The notes under the pieces are model-generated. The model ran no database searches, was not told the origin of the DNA, and worked only from the letters and a program-made list of their open reading frames with translations. This document shows, piece after piece, positions 7,943 through 14,568 of a stretch of DNA of 22,635 bases (its first letter is position 1; each line of letters opens with the position of its first letter). The stretch is from positions 1 to 22,635 of the forward strand of contig JAHWIN010000083.1 of NCBI GenBank assembly GCA_019322475.1, read 5' to 3'. A program made the translations under genes and the position numbers. Source of the stretch: Candidatus Woesearchaeota archaeon (GTDB taxonomy: Archaea > Nanobdellota > Nanobdellia > Woesearchaeales > JACPBV01).

Positions 7943-8476
7943 TCACCCGGAATAGACCCCAACCAGCGTGTTATTCACCATAAAGCTTTTCTCTTTTTTC
8001 ATGCTCCTGGGCTGGAAATGATGGCCTAAGACAATAAGCTTTCCTGTAAGCTCTTCCATCATCTTCTTTTCAGCTCCCCTTTCCATGGGCTTGTCAGGGT
8101 TTATGAAGACTATATCATAGCCGCTTATATCATGGCTGTGGAAGTCGTCGTTGTGGAAAACTGCGTTTTTTATCTTTAAGGCTTCTTTCATCTCAAGGGC
8201 CTTTTCGTGCAGCTCCTCATCTATCTCTATGCCTTCAGCATCCCTGCAGAACAGGGAAGCTATAAGTGTTATCTTTCCTGCTCCTGATCCAAGGTCGATA
8301 AAACTCTTAAATTTCTGAAGATCCAGCTTCCTGAACGCTTCATAGGCCTCATCGCTTATGGCGTCGTTCCAGAACCCCATTTCAGTTGACCTCATGGGAA
8401 GCTGCCCTTTGCTCAGCAGGCTTTTGTAAAAAGAGTCATAAGCTTTTTTTATCGACCTGAACTTTCCGGGCTTCAT
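7943..8476 (-). CDS. Class I SAM-dependent methyltransferase
   Basis: The 177-residue protein has the Rossmann-type SAM site. Motif I is FIDLGSGAGK at 59-68, the acidic ribose-binding end of strand 2 is GIEIDEE at 82-88, an adenine-contact segment is FHNDDF at 107-112, and motif IV is IVFINPDKP at 122-130. The NPDKP end differs from the NPPY of N6-adenine or N5-glutamine enzymes, so the substrate is uncertain. The ~55 residues before motif I form a helical cap. Its ATG overlaps the stop of the upstream coiled-coil gene (ATGA), so the two are translationally coupled. Substrate could be RNA, protein or a small molecule. Confidence 0.85.
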   Translation of the reverse strand: MKPGKFRSIKKAYDSFYKSLLSKGQLPMRSTEMGFWNDAISDEAYEAFRKLDLQKFKSFIDLGSGAGKITLIASLFCRDAEGIEIDEELHEKALEMKEALKIKNAVFHNDDFHSHDISGYDIVFINPDKPMERGAEKKMMEELTGKLIVLGHHFQPRSMKKEKSFMVNNTLVGVYSG

Positions 8477-8970
8477 AGGAACCTTCCCTCCTGCTGGTGG
8501 TATTTCCTTATCTTGTATATTATTGACCTCGTGGCGACAGCCAGGTTAGCTACCTCTTTGGCCAACGTCTCGTATCTGGCCTTTTCTATCTTTTCCCCCA
8601 GCTTATCTATCCACTCGAGCTGCTTTTCGTCCAGCTTGTCATCGCTCTGGTACATGCTCTTGACCTCTTCATAGGCCTGCGCAAGCTGGTAGAGCTGGCT
8701 CTTGTCTTTTTCATCTTCATCGACACTTTTCTTTACAGCAGACTCCAGACCCTCTTCCTCTTTGAAGAGCCGGCTTATGTCGACAGGCCCTGTCTCAGGA
8801 ACTTTTACAGATTCAGCAATATTGTCCTTTTCTATCTGTGATTCTGTCTCATGGATAAGCTTTTCGGCCTCTTCTATCTCCTTTTTGCTCTCTTCCTCTA
8901 TCTTCTTAAGCCTTTTTATCCTTTCAGAAGGTGTAAGCTTCTTAAGCTCTTCCTTGTCTATGCCTGCCAT
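8473..8970 (-). CDS. Coiled-coil protein of unknown function
   Basis: I do not recognise the family. The 165-residue product is highly charged. Residues ~8-50 form a lysine/glutamate-rich coiled coil (ERIKRLKKIEEESKKEI), followed by a proline-containing break (VPETGPVDISRLF). A second helical half of about 75 residues ends in IIYKIRKYHQQEGRFL. No membrane segment or signal peptide is present, so it is probably cytosolic and acts through protein contacts. It overlaps the methyltransferase start by 4 nt, so its product may present or scaffold the methyltransferase substrate (inference). It has its own TATA-like element about 30 nt upstream. Confidence 0.75.
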   Translation of the reverse strand: MAGIDKEELKKLTPSERIKRLKKIEEESKKEIEEAEKLIHETESQIEKDNIAESVKVPETGPVDISRLFKEEEGLESAVKKSVDEDEKDKSQLYQLAQAYEEVKSMYQSDDKLDEKQLEWIDKLGEKIEKARYETLAKEVANLAVATRSIIYKIRKYHQQEGRFL

Positions 8971-8973
8971 GTT

Positions 8974-9007
8974 AGGTAAATAATACCTGGGGGTTAATAA
9001 ATATTTT
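8974..9007 (-). promoter_or_regulatory. Promoter of the coiled-coil/methyltransferase operon with a palindrome
   Basis: On the minus strand an AATATTTATTAA-type TATA element lies at about 8995-9006, 25-35 nt before the ATG at 8970. Between it and the ATG is the perfect palindrome AGGTA-AATAA-TACCT at 8974-8988, suited to a repressor at the transcription start. Confidence 0.5.
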
Positions 9008-9119
9008 GTTTGACGTTTTCACAGCAGACTGCAAAGAGGATCTATCTTTTTCATCTGTCTGCAAGAGGACAAAGGCTGAAATGAGGGCCATGAAAATAAG
9101 ACACCTATCTGAGCCTTGT

Positions 9120-11345
9120 TCACTCCATAGGAACCTGGCTCCATAGGGTCCAGTCGTTGCTTGGGGCGTATGCTCCGAAGATAAAATAAGGAGGCTTGTT
9201 CTGCCCGAAATAGCTGTACTGGACATTGCCCCATGTCTGGGGGGCATGAGGGGCGCCTCCTCCTCCGCCTATGCCGTAGATAGGCGACCCTAGGTAGCGC
9301 CATGTCTTCATCACGCCGTGGAAATCTGAAAGGTCTGTAGAGGCGTCTGCCCCTGGCTCTACTGTTATGGCCTTGTCATAGCCGTATTTCTTCAATGTGT
9401 TCATGACATCTTTTATAGGGGCGTTCCCCTGCCCCGGAGCTATATGATCATCCTGGAAGCCGAAGTTGTCTGTTAAGTGGATATTTCCTATATAGCCTTT
9501 TTTTGCGAGCTTGTCAAACTCCTTCATGTACCATTTCTTGAAATCCTCGTCTGCCTGCTCTATAGACTGGCCGGGCTTTATCTGCCAGTATTTTCTCCAC
9601 ATGTTTGCATGGCCTGTATCCCATGTTGCCTTTATGTATTTTTGTGCAAGCTTCTCTGCTTCCTGCTTGCTCATACCCTGCTTGTAGAACTGGCTTAGCC
9701 CTCTTGTGGTCCCTTTATAAGTGTCTTGTTCCTTGCCCATAAGGCCATAAGGGATCTCTTTTTGAGTTAAAAACCTGACAAACCATTCCCTTGCATTATC
9801 GATAACGTACTTAAGCTCCTGCGGATGTCCTCCAAACCTGTCAGGAAAAAGGTTTTCTATCGCTAGGAAAACAGGGTTATCAGGGTCCTTGGTCCTCTGC
9901 ATAGCCCTTATGCCTGCCTCTGCATACATACGTGCTGCATGAAGCTTAAACCTTTTTGTAGGGTTAACTATGTGCCTTCTTGTCTCAGCCGTGTCCTCTG
10001 CCTGCTGAAGCTGGGAAGCAGATGACTGCCTTGCGTATTCTATCCTTGTCTTTACGTTTGAAATCTCCTCGTTTATCATCTTCAAAGGGTCTTTGGTTTC
10101 AGGGGGTATTATCCCATGAGTCATGTTATACATCCTTGCATCCTGCTTCATTATCTTCCATTTCTCTTCAGGAGGTATGTCATCGCTTAGCTTTTCATAG
10201 AACTTTTTTGCTTCATGAAGCTTTTCAAGTATCTTCAGGTGCTCTTTAGAGTCCTGGGCGAACTGTACAGCCCATCCTCTTGAATGCCCTTCATTGGTCT
10301 CTAAGGTTGCATGGAGGAATGCTTCATCTGCATGCCTGACCCCCTTATAATACCACAGGTCATCCTCGTCCCATTTCTTGCCATGCATCTCTTTCCAATG
10401 CTTCCTGTTAAATTCTGTCTCTTCCTCTGCCTCTTCCTTGAAATAATTGAATTCCTGATAATCTACCTTAAAGCCTCTTGACTCTTCGTCAAATTCAGGG
10501 ACCCTGCCGAACTTTACATTATAGGGGTCTATTATCTTATTGTTCTCGTAATCTACATAGTCTCCTTTCTTTATCCTTACAGGCTCCCCTTTGTACTTGT
10601 TCATCCATTCCTCGCTTTTTTGTGTGGGGTGCACGTCCTGGTATTTTCCGTCATAGTCCTGGTCTGCTTTTTTCCAGACAGGGATAGACACTTTCCTGTC
10701 TTTCTGCGTAGTCTCCATCTTCTGTGAGGTTCTATCATCAAGAAGGATGAACTTAGCGTCGTGGGTTTCCTGCTGTATCTTCCTGAAAAGCTGCCTTCCA
10801 TCCTCATCATATGAAAGGTTTATTTTTCCTGTAGGGTCGTCAAGATAGATCTCTGTCAGGGGCCTTTCCCATTCTCCTGTATGGACAACTACAGAGCCTG
10901 AGCCTGCTGTGTCAGACGCAAAGTCTATAGCCCTCTGTATCTCGTGAAGGTTCTGCCTTGCATTGGTCACAGAGAAATTATCCCTTGGGTCCCTTCCCAT
11001 CATCCCCATCATGGGGTAAGGCGCATGCGTAGTCAGCTTTATCTCGTTTATGTTTGCCAGTTCCCTTATGGCCTGCCTTTGGTCCTCTCCGTACATGCCC
11101 GGTGTCTGGGCCTGCCTTTGGCCCTGCACAGCACCCGGAAAGCCTATCTCTATAGAGCCTATGCCCATCCTTATCTTGCTGTAGATGCCTGCAACGTTCT
11201 GGGCGGATATGCCCATAGGAACGCTCATCCCTATGTCCTTGATGCTTGTGCTCGGCTTTTCCTTTAGGTCATGGCCGTACATCTCAGGGTCCATAGAGTT
11301 CATGTAATCCACCATGGGGTGGTGCGTGTAGTATCTGAATTCCAT
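9120..11345 (-). CDS. Endonuclease IV-like TIM-barrel protein with a large central insertion
   Basis: The 741-residue protein has the xylose isomerase-like/AP endonuclease 2 fold split in two. All nine positions used as trinuclear zinc ligands in endonuclease IV can be placed: H107 (LTTHAPY), H155 (VVVHTGE), E496 (AIENL), D576 and H579 (WDTGHA), H623 (NIHLTDN), D632 and H634 (QDDH), and E663 (TVEPG). Between strands three and four, residues ~160-490 form an insertion: a beta-rich first half (KGDYVDYENN) and a helical second half. The tail after 690 is a Gly5 linker followed by an aromatic segment. Endonuclease IV itself is about 280 aa. The activity could be nuclease or sugar isomerase/epimerase. 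The gene starts one base after the upstream stop. Confidence 0.8.
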   Translation of the reverse strand: MEFRYYTHHPMVDYMNSMDPEMYGHDLKEKPSTSIKDIGMSVPMGISAQNVAGIYSKIRMGIGSIEIGFPGAVQGQRQAQTPGMYGEDQRQAIRELANINEIKLTTHAPYPMMGMMGRDPRDNFSVTNARQNLHEIQRAIDFASDTAGSGSVVVHTGEWERPLTEIYLDDPTGKINLSYDEDGRQLFRKIQQETHDAKFILLDDRTSQKMETTQKDRKVSIPVWKKADQDYDGKYQDVHPTQKSEEWMNKYKGEPVRIKKGDYVDYENNKIIDPYNVKFGRVPEFDEESRGFKVDYQEFNYFKEEAEEETEFNRKHWKEMHGKKWDEDDLWYYKGVRHADEAFLHATLETNEGHSRGWAVQFAQDSKEHLKILEKLHEAKKFYEKLSDDIPPEEKWKIMKQDARMYNMTHGIIPPETKDPLKMINEEISNVKTRIEYARQSSASQLQQAEDTAETRRHIVNPTKRFKLHAARMYAEAGIRAMQRTKDPDNPVFLAIENLFPDRFGGHPQELKYVIDNAREWFVRFLTQKEIPYGLMGKEQDTYKGTTRGLSQFYKQGMSKQEAEKLAQKYIKATWDTGHANMWRKYWQIKPGQSIEQADEDFKKWYMKEFDKLAKKGYIGNIHLTDNFGFQDDHIAPGQGNAPIKDVMNTLKKYGYDKAITVEPGADASTDLSDFHGVMKTWRYLGSPIYGIGGGGGAPHAPQTWGNVQYSYFGQNKPPYFIFGAYAPSNDWTLWSQVPME

Positions 11346-11346
11346 C

Positions 11347-12795
11347 TTACCAGTTCAGCATAGCATGATGCTTTTTAAAGTGATGATAGATGCTCCACAT
11401 AGAATCGTTTACAGCCTTTTTAGCTGACTCTTTTGCAGCATCCAACAGGTACAGCTCATTTTTAGAGGGTTTTTTCTGTCCGGCAGGCTTCTTGGCTCCC
11501 TTGTATAATCTGAACATATCCTTAAAGCCCATATAGATCCCTGTCAAGGGGTTTACAGTTGGCGGCTTCACTTCTTTTTTCTCCTCTTTCTTTTTCATCT
11601 CTTCCCCTGCCTCTGCAAGATACCTCATCAATTCATCCCCTAATGCCTCCATGGCAGCCTTTACAGAACTGTCTATGAGGCCCAGAAGGTTGAAGTCTTC
11701 CTGCTCCCTCATCCGCTTATACAGCTCTATGTCCCTGTCGGTCCAGGCATAAGACCTTATGGTTATCTGGACCCTGCCTACATGCAGAGGCCCTTTCTGG
11801 TAGCCTTCCTGGACATAGCTCATCTCAGGCCGGGTCCTGAACCAGTAGTGCACAACAAGGACCTGCCATACGCTCATCTCCTTGCCGCCAAGCTTGACCT
11901 CTTTTGGCGCTTTTTTTCCGAGTATCTCGACCTCCATCATAGAGGTCTCGAATGCAGCTAGGATGTCAGGGGTCTCCATCTTGCTCTGGTCCATCATAAG
12001 CCTCTGGATATTCTTAAGATAAGGCTTTACCCATGCCATGTACATCTTTATTATCTCGTAATGCTGCCTTAGGTATTTTAATGTAAATATCCTCCTGTTC
12101 TTCAGCTCTTCATAGGTTGACTCTTTCCATGCAAGGAATGTCCTTAGTTTCCTCTTCAATACCTCCCTTACCTTCCTGTTGAACTCTCCCCTGTCTTTTT
12201 CAACAGTAATATCAACATCCTCCTGCTTCAAGGGGTGGGTGCTGAAGAAAAGGTCAGGAAGCGTAGTAAACTGCACCTCCCTTGCCATGCCATAGACTGA
12301 AGCAGGATTCTTTGCTCCCTGCTCAACCATGTCAACCCATATTCCCTTAAGCGTTATCTCTGCGCTTTCCCTGCTGGGGCTCAATGGGTTGTATGAGTCA
12401 GAATAATAGCCAAGCCTTTCATCAAGGACCCTAAGCTCCCTCACAAGCTGGAAAAGCTCCTTTACCATCTTTCCTATGGTAGCAAGAAACTGGGATACCT
12501 TATCCTGCTGGAGCCCAAGCCGCTGCTGTGACGTGCCAAAGAAGGCTGAGTTTTCTGCTGCAGCGAATATGTCTGTTATCTTATCTATCTGGTTGAATGA
12601 ATGGAACCAGCGCATGTAATGGAGGATCCAGAAGTAAGGCTCTTCGATGGATATGTTATAGCCCTCTATAAAAAGACGGTATTTTCTCAGGGGCTCAGGG
12701 TATCCTGTAGCTATTTTTTTCCCGTCCCTGGACTCATCATTGTCTTCTTTTTTGTTTCCTATCTCCTTTAAAAACTCTTTTGGGTCTTTCACCAT
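11347..12795 (-). CDS. Unknown 482-aa helical protein, first gene of the TIM-barrel operon
   Basis: I do not recognise a family. The protein is soluble and mostly helical, with no signal peptide or membrane segment. It has an aromatic-rich segment (YFWILHYMRWFHSF) near residues 54-67 and charged helical stretches around 200-260 (KVREVLKRKLRTFLAWKES). A lysine/glutamate/proline linker follows near 400, and the C-terminus is basic with HHFKKHHAM. A GAGG ribosome site lies 4 nt before the ATG, and a TATA box (atatatattttat, plus strand 12831-12843) lies further up. Its TAA is one base from the ATG of the TIM-barrel gene, so the two are coupled and likely form a complex or act on the same substrate (inference). 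Confidence 0.8.
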   Translation of the reverse strand: MVKDPKEFLKEIGNKKEDNDESRDGKKIATGYPEPLRKYRLFIEGYNISIEEPYFWILHYMRWFHSFNQIDKITDIFAAAENSAFFGTSQQRLGLQQDKVSQFLATIGKMVKELFQLVRELRVLDERLGYYSDSYNPLSPSRESAEITLKGIWVDMVEQGAKNPASVYGMAREVQFTTLPDLFFSTHPLKQEDVDITVEKDRGEFNRKVREVLKRKLRTFLAWKESTYEELKNRRIFTLKYLRQHYEIIKMYMAWVKPYLKNIQRLMMDQSKMETPDILAAFETSMMEVEILGKKAPKEVKLGGKEMSVWQVLVVHYWFRTRPEMSYVQEGYQKGPLHVGRVQITIRSYAWTDRDIELYKRMREQEDFNLLGLIDSSVKAAMEALGDELMRYLAEAGEEMKKKEEKKEVKPPTVNPLTGIYMGFKDMFRLYKGAKKPAGQKKPSKNELYLLDAAKESAKKAVNDSMWSIYHHFKKHHAMLNW

Positions 12796-12843
12796 ATCGC
12801 CTCTTTTCTGTATTATGCATCTTTTTCCTTATATATATTTTAT
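12796..12843 (-). promoter_or_regulatory. Promoter and ribosome site of the 482-aa/741-aa operon
   Basis: A minus-strand TATA box (ATAAAATATATAT) occupies 12831-12843, about 41 nt before the ATG. This predicts a leader of about 15 nt that carries GAGGCGAT at 12796-12803 directly before the start codon. Confidence 0.6.
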
Positions 12844-12921
12844 GTTTTTAACCATCCTGAGCCATTTTTCTTCAATCGCCTAACAAAGAGGGTATTGCGG
12901 CCAATCTCCTTTTGCAATCAT

Positions 12922-12946
12922 TACCTGTAAACAGGTATATAAATCT
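12922..12946 (-). promoter_or_regulatory. Second TATA element with adjoining palindrome
   Basis: TACCTGTAAACAGGTA at 12922-12937 is a palindrome with 7-bp arms around AA. It overlaps a minus-strand TATA element (GATTTATATACC) at 12935-12946. It lies about 130 nt upstream of the 482-aa gene and could be an upstream regulated promoter for that operon. Confidence 0.4.
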
Positions 12947-12957
12947 GCTCCTTATGC

Positions 12958-14445
12958 CTACTCTCCCCTAAGCCACCTGCCGACAGCTTCCATCCGCCTC
13001 AGCATATCAACCTCTCCTCTTTTCCATCTGGTTATATAGGCAATAAGCTCTGTCAGGCTTACTTTTCCGTCCTTGTCTGTATCAGCATCATCATCAGTTT
13101 CAATACTAAAGCTTATAAGTAAATCATCTGTGTTAAAGTTACCGTTAGTATCACTGCATCTTGCATAATAAGCATAACTCTGCCCATCCTGCAAGCCCTC
13201 AATCAATTGAGAATGGCTCATGCCTCCTGTTGTTGTAAATGTATCTGCCATGTTCCCATAAGCAATTCCGGCAGTTGTTGAATACCTGCATTCCGCATTT
13301 TCACCAGTCTCTAAAGAGATTGTTGTCTGTGTTGTTCCTGCCGGCAGCGTTCCAGATGGCTGCGGGTTTGAGCGTGTTGGAGGTGTTGTGCCACCAGTTT
13401 CTGAACTAAATGTTACAGGATAACCCTCACTTGAAGTTCCATCTTCATCAACAACAAAGACATAAGCCGTTTCGCCGTCTTCAAAAGAGCCCCGATTAAC
13501 ATTAACGACAATCTCATCGTCAGACCAAGATGTTGGAATCTGTATCTCATGATGCGTGCACATGTCAAATGATTCATTGTCTCCGATTTCTACCCTTGCA
13601 AAACTATTGTCTATATAAGCATCATCTATGTAGAAAAATTCATCATCAGTCTCTGAATCGTCCCATGAGTCATAAAAACCCACGATAAAGGGCCTTTTGT
13701 ATCGTTGGTTATTCTCATCCCTTGTTATCAGGTTTGACCTTCCAAAGATCAGCTTCCCATCATACCACATTTTTACTGTCCCGTCAGCAACCCCCAAATC
13801 GGTGCTGTCAGAAAATTCAAACTGCATCAAATGCCACTCATCTAAGGTTATGTCCAGAGGGTTCAAGGGGATATAACCTCCCTGTGAGCCAATATATTCT
13901 ACAGTTTGATAGAGATCATTTGCCCAGCCCCATAAAGCCATCACATAATTTGCCTTGTCAGTACTGGTGCTCCATATCCTGAATATCTTAACATTTGCAA
14001 GATTCTCATCCCCATTGCCATATGTTGAGGTTCCCCATGTCCAGTTAGGATGAAGCTTAAACCAATACTGGACAAACCATCTCATTGAATCAGAGCCTCC
14101 TGTAAAATAGGCGTTTCCATCTTTCCCGCTGCCCATATTTGCATAAGCGCAATACTCTGAGTTTTCATGCCTTTTTGCCTCATCGCTTATCTTCAGGCTG
14201 TGATAGCTTGACCACGAATTGATATCTGCAGTTAAATCGCAGCTTCCATCCTCTAATGTATCCCAGACAACAGGGGATGCGGAAGATTTCTCGCCAAAAC
14301 CCATCCCTGAAATAGCCAGGCTTTCACCATGACCTATGGATGAGGAATTTAAATCTGCAACACCAGGCAATGCAGAGACAAAACCAACACCAAACAAAAG
14401 AATACAGGCCACTAGAATTCCAAACAATACTATTTTATTTTTCAT
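12958..14445 (-). CDS. Secreted lectin/lyase-like protein with an EF-hand (dockerin-like) C-terminal module
   Basis: Residues 1-25 are a signal peptide ending VSA before LPG. A short TIG-like segment (SIGHGESLAISGMGFG) follows at about 36-51. Residues ~55-300 are rich in W and Y with alternating strands (HPNWTWG, WHLMQFEF, VKMWYDGKLIFG), resembling concanavalin A-like jelly-roll domains of polysaccharide-binding or lyase proteins. An Ig/FN3-like domain follows a threonine/proline linker at about 350-445. The tail has a textbook calcium loop DTDKDGKVSLTE at 455-466, then WKRGEVDMLRRMEAVGR, like one half of a dockerin. A strong ribosome site AGGAGG lies upstream. A role in binding or degrading extracellular polysaccharide is likely; no catalytic residues could be assigned. 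Confidence 0.78.
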   Translation of the reverse strand: MKNKIVLFGILVACILLFGVGFVSALPGVADLNSSSIGHGESLAISGMGFGEKSSASPVVWDTLEDGSCDLTADINSWSSYHSLKISDEAKRHENSEYCAYANMGSGKDGNAYFTGGSDSMRWFVQYWFKLHPNWTWGTSTYGNGDENLANVKIFRIWSTSTDKANYVMALWGWANDLYQTVEYIGSQGGYIPLNPLDITLDEWHLMQFEFSDSTDLGVADGTVKMWYDGKLIFGRSNLITRDENNQRYKRPFIVGFYDSWDDSETDDEFFYIDDAYIDNSFARVEIGDNESFDMCTHHEIQIPTSWSDDEIVVNVNRGSFEDGETAYVFVVDEDGTSSEGYPVTFSSETGGTTPPTRSNPQPSGTLPAGTTQTTISLETGENAECRYSTTAGIAYGNMADTFTTTGGMSHSQLIEGLQDGQSYAYYARCSDTNGNFNTDDLLISFSIETDDDADTDKDGKVSLTELIAYITRWKRGEVDMLRRMEAVGRWLRGE

Positions 14446-14455
14446 TTTTTTTCAT

Positions 14456-14461
14456 CCTCCT
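14456..14461 (-). promoter_or_regulatory. Strong Shine-Dalgarno of the secreted protein
   Basis: The minus strand reads AGGAGG ending 10 nt before the ATG at 14445. This is the strongest ribosome site in the window and supports that start. An ATG immediately after it is out of frame. Confidence 0.7.
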
Positions 14462-14462
14462 T

Positions 14463-14558
14463 TTATTGTCTATCGATAGCTGTTACCCTCATCAATAGGT
14501 TTACCTTGCCTTTTCTCCAGGCTATGCATGCCCTGAGTTTTTTATCATCAGCTTTCAT
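14463..14558 (-). pseudogene. Orphan 31-residue dockerin-like tail, probable gene remnant
   Basis: The open frame reads MKADDKKLRACIA and then WRKGKVNLLMRVTAIDR before Q and stop. The second part matches the end of the secreted protein directly downstream, WKRGEVDMLRRMEAVGR: W, G, V, L, R, A and the final R are identical, and most other positions are conservative. The full calcium loop is missing. It lies 10 nt after the antiporter stop and just before the secreted protein gene. That fits the leftover 3' end of a second secreted-protein gene, or a tiny real peptide. The frame stays open upstream to an ATG at 14603 inside the antiporter gene (46 aa). Confidence 0.45.
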
Positions 14559-14568
14559 TTTCTTGCAG

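Noticed and set aside
9019..9303. Two overlapping minus-strand frames across the end of the TIM-barrel gene (9019-9303 and 8972-9247)
   Set aside because: Both lie in other frames over the TIM-barrel coding end and its spacer, have arginine/proline-rich or low-information sequences, and show no domain. The TIM-barrel frame is continuous and motif-rich.
12880..12921. 13-codon frame (MIAKGDWPQYPLC) after the second TATA element
   Set aside because: Too short, no ribosome site at a useful spacing, and only 19 nt from the TATA centre.
14469..14478. CTATCGATAG palindrome as an operator for the secreted protein
   Set aside because: It is a single 10-bp site with no second copy and no clear TATA box beside it, so chance is likely.
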